Shown here one piece after another: positions 1-6,856 of a stretch of 20,306 nucleotides of DNA. Position 1 is the first letter of the stretch; the number at the start of each line of letters is the position of its first letter. Under the pieces are notes generated by a model. The model searched no databases and was not told the origin of the DNA. It saw nothing but the letters and a program-made list of their open reading frames with translations. The DNA comes from a virus, in the IMG/VR virus record IMGVR_UViG_3300046794_000064, positions 1-20,306 of that record. One strand, given 5' to 3'. The position numbers and the translations under genes are program-made.

Positions 1-93
1 TTCGCCGCAACGAAAAATCTCATCGCAGGCCAGGACGGCAAGCGCACCGAGTTCACTGCAATCCAAGACTACATCCAAGGAGAGATGATTTGA
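1..93 (+). CDS. C-terminal end of an unidentified early phage gene (partial)
   Basis: An open frame runs from the first base to a TGA at 91-93 and gives the last 30 residues of a protein, ending in QGEMI. The piece is too short to assign to a family. The next gene starts at a TTG inside its last codons (ATTTGA), the tight coupling seen through the whole window, which supports it as a real gene end. By T7 synteny it lies between the RNA polymerase gene and gene 2.5, where small early genes of varied function are found. No function can be given. Confidence 0.6.
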   Translation, partial: FAATKNLIAGQDGKRTEFTAIQDYIQGEMI

Positions 94-746
94 CGACGAA
101 GTTCAAAAAAGGCGACCGCATCGTTCTGACCGACACCACGTCGATGGACTACGCCCTGACAAAGGGTAAGACCTACGAGGTCGTGAGGAATCAGACCGGC
201 GAATGTGTCGAAATCTCCGACGACGGTGGCTGGCATGCCGCTCCGTTCGCATGGCGGTTCACGTTGGAGGTCAAGAACTTCAACAAGGGCGACTACGTCA
301 CCTGCCTAAACAACGCCCTCTACGAAGACAAGCTGACGGCTCGCGGCATCTACAAGGTGATTGACGCCTACAGCACCCACGGCTTCGACTACATCAGGGT
401 TGAAGGTCGCGGCGAAGTCACCGTCACTGCCCACTCCAGTCGCTTCAAGCTGTGGGCTGCGGCTGAGGAGTTCTCTAAGCACCCGCCTGAGTTCCCAAAG
501 AAGACCCTCTGGAACCCGAAGAGCGACCCGAAGAACAGTTCTCTCGCGGCCCTGGCCCTTCAGTCTGCTAAGCCGTGGGACCTCCGCGCACCCCCGACAA
601 CCCCAGCACTCATGGGTCTGACCATCGAGGCCTCGGTCCTCCACGGGCTGGTCGAGGACCACGTCAAGAAGCACTACGGCATCCACCAGAAGATCTGCAA
701 GATCTCCAAGCCTGCGCCAGACGCCTTCTCGGTCATCTTCAAATGA
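90..746 (+). CDS. Hypothetical protein with two SH3-like repeats
   Basis: 218 aa, family not recognised. The N-terminal half holds two copies of a similar ~55-residue unit. Copy 1 (about residues 5-58) starts FKKGDRIVL, has GKTYEVV and ends WRF. Copy 2 (about 63-121) starts FNKGDYVTC, has RGIYKVI and ends SRF. The pattern (basic-Gly-Asp turn, short beta strands, Tyr-rich centre) is like small SH3-like barrels of DNA- or protein-binding phage proteins. The fold is inferred. The C-terminal 95 residues are Pro/Ser/Lys-rich, then a His-rich helix-like part. The start is TTG at 90, preceded by a good Shine-Dalgarno (AAGGAGAG, 6 bases away) and overlapping the previous stop. The gene ends in an ATGA overlap with the next one. 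It may be an early regulatory or host-takeover protein, but nothing in the sequence shows this. Confidence 0.8.
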   Translation: MTTKFKKGDRIVLTDTTSMDYALTKGKTYEVVRNQTGECVEISDDGGWHAAPFAWRFTLEVKNFNKGDYVTCLNNALYEDKLTARGIYKVIDAYSTHGFDYIRVEGRGEVTVTAHSSRFKLWAAAEEFSKHPPEFPKKTLWNPKSDPKNSSLAALALQSAKPWDLRAPPTTPALMGLTIEASVLHGLVEDHVKKHYGIHQKICKISKPAPDAFSVIFK

Positions 747-886
747 GGGAGCCTGTGTCGCCCCCGGTAGCTCGGGCCATCATCCTCTGGAAGCGCGACC
801 AGTCGCTTCCGGTGGACCTCTACATCCAACTGCGCAACGAGGGGCACAACGTCGAGCGCCTCGAAGCCAAGTACCGCCAGTCCTGA
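743..886 (+). CDS. Small hypothetical protein, 47 aa
   Basis: Starts at the ATG that overlaps the TGA of the preceding gene (ATGA at 743-746) and ends at TGA 884-886. The product is MREPVSPPVARAIILWKRD followed by a charged stretch with two likely short helices (PVDLYIQLRNEG and VERLEAKYRQ). The second helix resembles a short recognition-type helix, but a complete helix-turn-helix is not convincing. The reading frame continues upstream to 575 inside the previous gene, and I prefer the coupled start because every neighbour uses that arrangement. No family is recognised. It is the last gene before the gap that precedes the ssDNA-binding protein gene. Confidence 0.6.
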   Translation: MREPVSPPVARAIILWKRDQSLPVDLYIQLRNEGHNVERLEAKYRQS

Positions 887-944
887 CGCCATAGCTGCGT
901 CTTAATGCCTCCACTACTGCAACGATTGCAAACAAAGGAATACC

Positions 945-1658
945 ATGGCTAAGCAGAAGAACCAGAACGAAATCGCCTTCACCACACCGAAGGCACCTGC
1001 CGTCTACCCGAAGCTCGACCTCGCCAACCCTGACTTCGGCACCGCCGAATACCCAATCGAGGGTGGCAACTTCTCGTGCCAGATCCGGGTGAACAAGAGT
1101 GACCCTGCGGTCAAGGTCATGCTGGCCAAGCTCGACAAGGTGATGGCCGCGTCGGAAGAGGAGGCCGCTGAAGCCTTCGCTGCCCTCCCGGTTGCCTCCC
1201 GCAAGAAGCTCGGTGCCCCGAAGCGCCAGGAGTACTTCACGGACGTCTTCGATGAGGACGAGAACGAGACCGGCGAGATCATCCTGAAGTTCAAGATGAA
1301 GCACTCGGGCGAGAACAAGAAGACCGGCAAGGCCTGGAAGCGCTACCCGCAGCTTATCGACGCCAAGCTCCAGCCGATCAAGAAGGGCACGGCCATCTGG
1401 GGCGGCTCCATCGTCAAGCTCTCGGCCAGCGCGGCTCCGTACTTCATGTCCGCGTCGGGTCTCTGGGGTGCATCGCTGCGCCTCGAAGGTGTCCAGGTGA
1501 TTGATCTGGTGACCGCTGGTGGTCGCTCGGCAGCATCGCTCGGCTTCGAAGCTGAAGATGGCTACGAGGGCGACAACGGCTTCTCCGAAGAAGAGACCTC
1601 GGATGAGAGCGATGACGGCGCTGACGAGAAGGCACCGGCTGGCTCGGACGACTTCTAA
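945..1658 (+). CDS. 2.5: Single-stranded DNA-binding protein (T7 gp2.5-like)
   Basis: 237 aa against 232 for T7 gp2.5. Family knowledge: gp2.5 coats ssDNA through an OB-fold, anneals homologous strands and recruits the replisome. Here the first ~200 residues fit the OB-fold region, with a basic/aromatic stretch around residues 115-130 (KMKHSGENKKTGKAWKRYP). The last ~40 residues are strongly acidic and end SDDF. In T7 the acidic tail and its terminal Phe contact the polymerase and helicase, and that end is kept here. ATG 945 has a clear Shine-Dalgarno (AAAGGAA at 934-940). The gene follows one of the few real gaps of the early region (887-944) and is followed at once by endonuclease I, the T7 order. 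Assignment rests on length, tail and synteny more than on a catalytic motif. Confidence 0.9.
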   Translation: MAKQKNQNEIAFTTPKAPAVYPKLDLANPDFGTAEYPIEGGNFSCQIRVNKSDPAVKVMLAKLDKVMAASEEEAAEAFAALPVASRKKLGAPKRQEYFTDVFDEDENETGEIILKFKMKHSGENKKTGKAWKRYPQLIDAKLQPIKKGTAIWGGSIVKLSASAAPYFMSASGLWGASLRLEGVQVIDLVTAGGRSAASLGFEAEDGYEGDNGFSEEETSDESDDGADEKAPAGSDDF

Positions 1659-1660
1659 TC

Positions 1661-2083
1661 TTGGCACGCAAGCCCACCAAGGCACAGGCCGCGAAGCTCA
1701 AGGGCTTCCGGTCTGGGCTGGAAGACGACACGGCGGATGCCCTCAAGGCGCAGGGCATTCCATTCGAATACGAGAAGATGAAGATCGAGTACGTCAAGCC
1801 TGCACGCAAGGCCAAGTACACTCCAGACTTCAAGCTCCTCTCCAACGGGATCATCGTTGAGACCAAGGGGCGCTTCGTCACGGAGGATAGGCAGAAGCAC
1901 ATCCTCGTCAAAGACCAGCACCCAACCCTCGACATCCGCTTCGTGTTCTCGAACTCGCGGACCCGTATCTCCAAGCAGTCCAAGACGACCTACGGCATGT
2001 GGTGCGAGACCCACGGCTTTCAGTACTCCGACAAAACCATCCCCGCAGCATGGCTGCACGAAGCTCCGAAAGGCATCCAATGA
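1661..2083 (+). CDS. 3: Endonuclease I, Holliday-junction resolvase (T7 gp3-like)
   Basis: 140 aa; T7 gp3 is 149. It resembles T7 gp3 along its length: FRSGLED near residue 16, YTPDF at 53-57, VETKG at 66-70, DIRFVFSNSRT in the middle and IPAAWL near the end. The catalytic set of T7 (E20, D55, E65, K67) corresponds here to E21, D56, E67 and K69, so the enzyme should be active. Family knowledge: it cuts branched DNA, resolves recombination intermediates and degrades host DNA to feed phage synthesis. The start is TTG at 1661, two bases after the gp2.5 stop; no in-frame ATG would keep the N-terminal FRSGLED motif. The Shine-Dalgarno is weak, so translation probably depends on gp2.5 termination. 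The stop overlaps the next ATG. Confidence 0.95.
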   Translation: MARKPTKAQAAKLKGFRSGLEDDTADALKAQGIPFEYEKMKIEYVKPARKAKYTPDFKLLSNGIIVETKGRFVTEDRQKHILVKDQHPTLDIRFVFSNSRTRISKQSKTTYGMWCETHGFQYSDKTIPAAWLHEAPKGIQ

Positions 2084-2316
2084 TCAAGTTCAAGTTCCAC
2101 TACAGCTTCACCCGTAACCGTCCGACCACCGAAGACGCCATCGGCTCGCTCCAGAAGACCCTCGAACAACTCGACGCCGTGGAGAACGCCGAGAACGACG
2201 AAGTCATCCGCCTGGACTACGCGATCTTCGACGCCGAGGAGGCCCGCACTGAGGCCGTCAAGCGCCGCGACCGCGCACAGAACATCGCCTCGCGTCTGGC
2301 TGCTCTGCTCGCATGA
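2080..2316 (+). CDS. Small hypothetical helical/coiled-coil protein, 78 aa
   Basis: The frame is open from 1999, but ATG 2080 overlapping the endonuclease stop (ATGA) is the likely start. The product begins MIKFKFHYSFTRNRPT, a possible beta strand, and then becomes one long, charged, amphipathic helix with hydrophobic residues at regular spacing (SLQKTLEQLDAVENAEND and RTEAVKRRDRAQNIASRLAALL). A coiled coil or helical hairpin is likely. It ends by ATGA overlap with the next ORF. No family is recognised. In T7 the place between genes 3 and 4 holds the 3.5 amidase/RNA-polymerase inhibitor; this protein is not related to it. Confidence 0.7.
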   Translation: MIKFKFHYSFTRNRPTTEDAIGSLQKTLEQLDAVENAENDEVIRLDYAIFDAEEARTEAVKRRDRAQNIASRLAALLA

Positions 2317-2504
2317 GGAACTACCCCGTGAACCCACCACGCACATCGAAGCTGCCTGACGGCTTCAATGTCGAGCGTGCCGAGAATGGTGGATGGGTCC
2401 TGCTCCTCAGGGTTAACCCCGGTGAGTTCCGCGCCTACACAGCAGCCTTCACCAACACCACAGACCTCCTCGCCTTCCTCGCAGCCGAACTGAACGGAGA
2501 GTAA
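2313..2504 (+). CDS. Small hypothetical protein, 63 aa
   Basis: Coupled to the gene before by ATGA at 2313-2316. It has a Pro-rich start (NYPVNPPRTSKLPDGF), a beta-like middle (FNVERAENGGWVLLLRVN and FRAYTAAF) and a short C-terminal helix (TTDLLAFLAAEL). The beta-beta-beta-alpha look is like that of many tiny phage accessory proteins. No cysteines, no membrane segment and no known motif are visible. Third-position C/G usage matches the neighbours, which supports real coding. Function unknown. Confidence 0.65.
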   Translation: MRNYPVNPPRTSKLPDGFNVERAENGGWVLLLRVNPGEFRAYTAAFTNTTDLLAFLAAELNGE

Positions 2505-2756
2505 ATGCGCTCGATCACCATAGACGAACTGAAGGAACTCGCCAGCAAGCTCCCGAACGCCAGGGATAGCCTCGGTCGTCCCTACCATGCGATGCGTGAT
2601 CCCTACTACCGGGGGATGCACGACTATAGCGGCTATATCGACTATGGCGGGGCCACCTCCAACAAGGTGACCTTTAGGCCAGAGCGGGGCCATCTCGACG
2701 GCTCCCTGATCCACTACTGGACCCACAACTCCGTGATCGTGCGGGTGGACGTCTAA
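2505..2756 (+). CDS. Small hypothetical Tyr-rich protein, 83 aa
   Basis: ATG follows the previous TAA directly and has a Shine-Dalgarno GGAG at 2496-2499. The N-terminus forms a helix (TIDELKELASKLPNARD). The middle is unusually rich in Tyr, His and Gly (PYYRGMHDYSGYIDYGG), and the C-terminus looks beta-stranded and ends VIVRVDV. No family is recognised. It is the last gene before primase-helicase; the sequence near its stop supplies the probable Shine-Dalgarno (GGTGGA) of the TTG start of gene 4, so the two are likely translationally coupled. Confidence 0.65.
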   Translation: MRSITIDELKELASKLPNARDSLGRPYHAMRDPYYRGMHDYSGYIDYGGATSNKVTFRPERGHLDGSLIHYWTHNSVIVRVDV

Positions 2757-2759
2757 CCT

Positions 2760-4454
2760 TTGCAAGAGAGCGAGTTCGTTCGCAAGGAGCCGTGCCCATC
2801 GTGCGGCTCCCGAGACAACCTAGGCCGATACAGCGACGGGCATGCGCACTGCTTTGGCTGTGGCTACCGTGAACGTGGAGAAGGAATGGAAGATACGACG
2901 ACGTCACCACCGCGTGACAAGGCCAAGGGCCTCCTACCAATTGGCGAACCCAGTGACTGGGCCAGCCGTAAGATCGACCTTGAGAGCGCCACCAAGTGGG
3001 GCTTCACACGCTCCGAGATGGGCGGCGAGAATGTCCGAATTTTCAACTACCGAAACACTGCACAGCAGATCGTGGCCCAGAAGGTGCGCACGGCGGACAA
3101 GGACTTCAAGTTCCTAGGCGACACGAAGAACGCAGGCCTGTACGGCATGCACCTCTGGCGTGACGGCGGGAAGAAGATCGTGATCACCGAGGGTGAGATC
3201 GACGCCATCTCCATCAGCAAGGCGCAGAACCACAAGTGGCCTGTCGTCTCCGTCCCGAACGGGGCACAGGGCGCATACGCTTCGCTTCAGAAGAACCTCG
3301 AATGGCTCCAGAAGTTCGATGAGGTCATCCTCTGCTTCGACATGGACGAGCCGGGAAGGGAGGCGGTCGACAAATGCGTGGGCCTCTTCGAACCGGGGAA
3401 GTGCAAGACGGCGATCCTACCACGTAAGGACGCCAACGAGATGCTCATGCACGGTGAAGTGCAGAAGCTCATCGACTGCCTCTGGGGTGCCAAGGTCCTA
3501 CGACCAGACGGCATCGTGGACGGGGTGGATCTCTGGGACGTCATGACCGAGGATGACAAAGAGGAAAGCTTCACGCTTCCTTGGAGCAAGATCAACGAGA
3601 TGACGCTCGGTGGCCGCGACGGCGAAGTCATTACCCTGACCTCAGGTTCCGGCATGGGCAAGTCCGCAGTCATCCGCGAGATAGGCGATCACATCCTCAG
3701 GACCACTGAAGACAAGATCGGCATCCTGATGCTGGAGGAACCGATCAAGCGTACGGCCCTCGGCCTCGTGGGCATTCGTTTGTCCAAACCCATCCACCTT
3801 GACAAAAGTCTCGTTAGTGCAGAGGAGATGCGACGTGCGTACGAAGCGACAATTGGTAGTGGTCGAGTTTTCTTGTACGACCATTTTGGATCTACCTCGT
3901 CGGACAACCTCCTTGCTAAGATCCGATACCTCGCTAAGGGGTGTGGTTGTAAGCGCATCTTCCTCGACCATCTCAGTATCGTGGTGTCGGGCCAAGAAGA
4001 TGGAGACGAGCGCCGCAACATAGACTTCATCATGACCGCACTGGCCACCTTGGCCCTCGAATGCGGCATCACGATCTTCCTCGTCACACACCTGAAGCGC
4101 CCCAGTGGCGACAAGGGTCACGAGCAGGGGGCTGAAGTCTCCCTCGCGCAGCTTCGCGGTTCCCACTCCATCGCGCAGCTATCCCACACCGTCATCGGCA
4201 TCGAGCGCAATCAACAAGCCGTCGAAGAGATCACGGTCATGGGCAAGACCTATCAGGTCAACGCCATCACCACCCTGCGTGTCCTCAAGTGCCGATGGAC
4301 CGGCGAGACTGGCCTAGCTGGCTGGCTCTCCTACGACCGGAAGACGGGACGCCTCTCTGAGATGCTCTCCGATCCGTACGCCGACAAGGCACAGAAGTCG
4401 AACCGGCCTGCTGTGTCGGACTTCGAAGATGAAAGCGGAGACGTACCATTCTAA
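2760..4454 (+). CDS. 4: Bifunctional primase-helicase (T7 gp4-like)
   Basis: 564 aa; T7 gp4A is 566. Domains in order: a zinc-binding primase domain with Cys at 12, 15, 31 and 34, the same spacing as T7; a TOPRIM primase core with TEGEID (E144) and FDMDEPGRE (D194, D196); a RecA-like hexameric helicase with Walker A GSGMGKS (296-302, K301), LDHLSIVVS (Walker B/H2 region) and VTHLKRP (H3 region); and an acidic tail ending DVPF. In T7 the tail with its last Phe docks on the polymerase. The enzyme makes RNA primers and unwinds the fork. The start is TTG 2760, needed to include the zinc domain; GGTGGA lies about 9 bases upstream. A second start at ATG 2886 (M43) probably makes a helicase-only form. 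The stop overlaps an unusual small ORF. Confidence 0.97.
   Translation: MQESEFVRKEPCPSCGSRDNLGRYSDGHAHCFGCGYRERGEGMEDTTTSPPRDKAKGLLPIGEPSDWASRKIDLESATKWGFTRSEMGGENVRIFNYRNTAQQIVAQKVRTADKDFKFLGDTKNAGLYGMHLWRDGGKKIVITEGEIDAISISKAQNHKWPVVSVPNGAQGAYASLQKNLEWLQKFDEVILCFDMDEPGREAVDKCVGLFEPGKCKTAILPRKDANEMLMHGEVQKLIDCLWGAKVLRPDGIVDGVDLWDVMTEDDKEESFTLPWSKINEMTLGGRDGEVITLTSGSGMGKSAVIREIGDHILRTTEDKIGILMLEEPIKRTALGLVGIRLSKPIHLDKSLVSAEEMRRAYEATIGSGRVFLYDHFGSTSSDNLLAKIRYLAKGCGCKRIFLDHLSIVVSGQEDGDERRNIDFIMTALATLALECGITIFLVTHLKRPSGDKGHEQGAEVSLAQLRGSHSIAQLSHTVIGIERNQQAVEEITVMGKTYQVNAITTLRVLKCRWTGETGLAGWLSYDRKTGRLSEMLSDPYADKAQKSNRPAVSDFEDESGDVPF
2877..2888 (+). promoter_or_regulatory. Internal ribosome binding site and start for a short gp4 (4B-like) form
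   Basis: GGAG at 2877-2880 lies 5 bases before an in-frame ATG at 2886 (residue 43 of gene 4), just after the zinc-binding domain. This Shine-Dalgarno is stronger than that of the full-length TTG start. T7 gene 4 uses an internal start (codon 64) to make gp4B, a helicase without the zinc domain. The position after the fourth zinc Cys is the same in logic, so two products from one gene are likely here. Confidence 0.65.
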
Positions 4455-4630
4455 CCCATGATCACACGAACGAAGCCATAGCCACCAACGTCCGCGTCAA
4501 GCGTACCGGCGACAACATCACCCTGTCCTTCCGCACCGCTACCATCGTCCTCTCCTTCGAGGGGGCGGCTGCGGTTGCTCAGGCCCTACTGGAGGTTACA
4601 CCACATGAAAGCATCCCACTACCTCGCTGA
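4448..4630 (+). CDS. Hidden small ORF with no ATG/GTG/TTG start; possible ATT start, ~60 aa
   Basis: Between the gene 4 stop and the next ATG the -1 frame relative to gene 4 is open from 4433 to TGA 4628-4630. From about 4460 its codons end in C or G almost without exception, the coding pattern of this genome. The product contains NVRVKRTGDNITLSF, RTATIVLSF and GAAAVAQALLEV: two beta hairpins followed by a helix, a common small-protein layout. No ATG, GTG or TTG occurs in frame. The best start is ATT at 4448, with GGAG at 4437-4440 seven bases before it; it overlaps the gene 4 stop (ATTCTAA). The alternative is a one-base indel near 4458-4480, since an ATG at 4458 in the gene 4 frame reaches TAG after seven codons. 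No family recognised. It overlaps the next gene by 26 bases. Confidence 0.55.
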   Translation: MLTHDHTNEAIATNVRVKRTGDNITLSFRTATIVLSFEGAAAVAQALLEVTPHESIPLPR

Positions 4631-4877
4631 TTTTGTTGACACACAGAGTGACACAATCCTCGGCCTGAAACAGAGCGAGACCTACTGGAAGAAGAACTTC
4701 GAGGAGCAGAAGTTCCGCGCTGAAGAACACGGGAAGAAGATCACTGAACTCAACGATCTGGTCCGCGCCCTGAAGGATGAGAACCGGCAGCTAGACAAGA
4801 TGCTTCAGGAGGAACTTCGCCTGAAGAAGCAGACGGCCCTCGTCGTAGACATCGACCAGTTGGACCTGTTCATCTGA
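4605..4877 (+). CDS. Coiled-coil hypothetical protein, 90 aa
   Basis: The frame is open from 4575, but ATG 4605 has the best Shine-Dalgarno of the region (GGAGGT at 4591-4596) and is the likely start: MKASHYLADFVDTQSD. Residues ~20-75 form a long, highly charged helix with heptad-like spacing (KKITELNDLVRALKDENRQL), so a dimeric coiled coil is likely. The tail VVDIDQLDLFI is hydrophobic-acidic. Its TGA overlaps the ATG of DNA polymerase (4875-4879). No family is recognised. The place between genes 4 and 5 in T7 holds gp4.3-4.7, small proteins of unknown role; a link to the replisome is only suggested by position. Confidence 0.75.
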   Translation: MKASHYLADFVDTQSDTILGLKQSETYWKKNFEEQKFRAEEHGKKITELNDLVRALKDENRQLDKMLQEELRLKKQTALVVDIDQLDLFI

Positions 4878-6856
4878 TGCAGACACTCGTCTTTGATATC
4901 GAGAGTGACGGCCTGATCCCCGAGATGACCAAGGTCCACTCCCTGGTCATCAAGGACATCGAGAGCGGCGAAGTCTGGTCATGCTGGCCGTTCGACGCCG
5001 AGACAGCGCATCCCTACCACACCATCGTGTTTGGACTGAAGATGCTCATGGACGCCGAGTGCATAGCAGGCCACAACATCCAAGGCTTCGACATCCCGGC
5101 GATCCAGAAGATCTACCCGTGGTTCAAGCCTAAGGGGCGCATCCTCGACACGGTCATCATGTCCCGCATGATGTACCCCGACATGCGTGACGCCGACTTC
5201 CGGCAAGCAGAGAAAGGCGACTGGATACCGGGGCAGCACTTCGGCAAGCACAGCCTTGAAAGCTGGGGCTACCGCCTCGGTCTCTGGAAGGGCGACTACG
5301 GTGCCATGCGCAAGGCTGAGGGCAAGGCTCTCGGGCTGACCGGCGCAGAGCTTACGTTCTTCGTCTGGGGCACATGGTCGAAGGAGATGCAGGACTACTG
5401 CGAGCAAGACGTTGAGGTAACCGTTGCACTCCTGCACAAGTTGCAGAAGAAGAACTTCTCCGACGAGAGCATCCAGTTGGAACACGACGTCCAGCGGATC
5501 ATCTCCCGGCAGGAGGCCCATGGTTGGGCGTTCGACGAGAAGGCTGCGGCAGACCTCTACGGCAAGCTCCGTGGCAGTCAGACCGAGATCGAGCAGAAGC
5601 TGGCCGAAGTGTTCGCGCCATGGTTCCGCTTCGATGGCGTCATGACCCCCTCGGGCAACCGTACGGTCAAGCGTGGCGACCTCGACATCACGGTCACCAA
5701 GCGGCGCTTCGGTAAGAACGGCAAGGAACTCGCCCCATACGTAGGTCCCATTCAGGAACACTACGAGGAAGGCGCAACCTACACCAAGGTCAAGCTCAAG
5801 CCCTTCAACCCATCATCCAGGCCCGACATCGCGAACCGCCTGAAGACACTCTACGGCTGGAAGCCAAAGCTCTTCACGCCGAAGGGTGACCCGAAGGTGG
5901 ACGATGAGGTCCTCAGGGAACTGAAGTACCCAGCGGCTCCGCTCCTCACCGAGTATCTGGAAATCGACAAGCTCACCGGCATGCTGGCCGAGGGCAAGGA
6001 GGCGTGGCTCAAGGCTGTCAGGAACGGTCGTGTCCATGGCCGCGTGTCCACTATGGGCACCGTCACCTCCCGCATGACGCACAGCAAACCCAACATGGCT
6101 CAAGTGCCCTCGCACAAGGTCAAGTGGGGCCATGAGTGCCGCGCCCTGTTCACCGCGAACAAGGGTCAGGTTCTCGTGGGCTGTGACGCCGATGCGCTCG
6201 AACTCCGATGCCTCGCTGGCTACATGGCCAACTGGGACAAGGGTGCGTACATCAAGACCATCCTTGAGGGGAAGAAGGAAGACGGAACGGACATGCACAC
6301 GCTGAACGCTAAGGCGCTCGGCTGTGACCGCGACACCGCCAAGACGTGGATCTACGCCATGCTCTACGGGTCCGGTGACTTGAACCTCGGGTCCGTCCTG
6401 GGTGTCAAGGGTTCCGACGCGCAGGTAGCGGGGGCGGGCAAGGCTGCTCGCAACAAGCTGATGAAGGCGTTCCCCGCTCTCAAGCACTTGGTCGAGACCT
6501 GCAAGGAACGCTCCAAGTCCGGCAAGCTCAAGGGCCTCGACGGTCGCTACGTTCCGATCCGCTCGGCGCACTCCGCACTCAACACGCTGCTCCAGTCCGC
6601 TGGTGCCATCATCATGAAAAAGGCCCTCGTCATCCTTGACGCGAACCTTCAGGAACTCGGGCTAACCCCCGGTTTCCATTACGAGTTCGTGGGCAACATC
6701 CACGACGAATGGCAGATCTCCTGCAATCCCGACATAGCGCAACTCGTTGGTCAGACCGCCACTCAGGCGATCCTGCTGGCCGGTGAGGCTCTGAACTTCA
6801 AATGCCCACTCAAAGGAAATTTCGACGTTGGAAGTAACTGGGCTGAAACCCACTAA
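4877..6856 (+). CDS. 5: DNA polymerase, family A with 3'-5' exonuclease (T7 gp5-like)
   Basis: 659 aa; T7 gp5 is 704. Exonuclease domain: FDIESDG (D7, E9), HNIQGFD (D72) and YCEQDV (D178), all three Exo motifs intact, so proofreading is expected. Polymerase domain: motif A GCDADALELR (D437), motif B RDTAKTWIYAMLYG (R485, K489, Y493) and motif C IHDEW (H609, D610, E611), plus LNTLLQSAGA as in T7. Between about residues 259 and 310 lies a basic, Lys/Arg-rich insertion ending PFNPSSRPD. It corresponds to the T7 thioredoxin-binding region but is shorter (~50 against 76 residues), so use of host thioredoxin is possible but unproven. The 3' end overlaps the next gene by 29 bases. Confidence 0.97.
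   Translation: MQTLVFDIESDGLIPEMTKVHSLVIKDIESGEVWSCWPFDAETAHPYHTIVFGLKMLMDAECIAGHNIQGFDIPAIQKIYPWFKPKGRILDTVIMSRMMYPDMRDADFRQAEKGDWIPGQHFGKHSLESWGYRLGLWKGDYGAMRKAEGKALGLTGAELTFFVWGTWSKEMQDYCEQDVEVTVALLHKLQKKNFSDESIQLEHDVQRIISRQEAHGWAFDEKAAADLYGKLRGSQTEIEQKLAEVFAPWFRFDGVMTPSGNRTVKRGDLDITVTKRRFGKNGKELAPYVGPIQEHYEEGATYTKVKLKPFNPSSRPDIANRLKTLYGWKPKLFTPKGDPKVDDEVLRELKYPAAPLLTEYLEIDKLTGMLAEGKEAWLKAVRNGRVHGRVSTMGTVTSRMTHSKPNMAQVPSHKVKWGHECRALFTANKGQVLVGCDADALELRCLAGYMANWDKGAYIKTILEGKKEDGTDMHTLNAKALGCDRDTAKTWIYAMLYGSGDLNLGSVLGVKGSDAQVAGAGKAARNKLMKAFPALKHLVETCKERSKSGKLKGLDGRYVPIRSAHSALNTLLQSAGAIIMKKALVILDANLQELGLTPGFHYEFVGNIHDEWQISCNPDIAQLVGQTATQAILLAGEALNFKCPLKGNFDVGSNWAETH

Noticed and set aside
780-1685. 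Long minus-strand ORF of 301 codons opposite gp2.5
   Set aside because: It lies antisense to a well-supported gene; in C/G-ending coding DNA the complement often lacks stops. Its product is Arg/Leu/Ala-rich with no motif.
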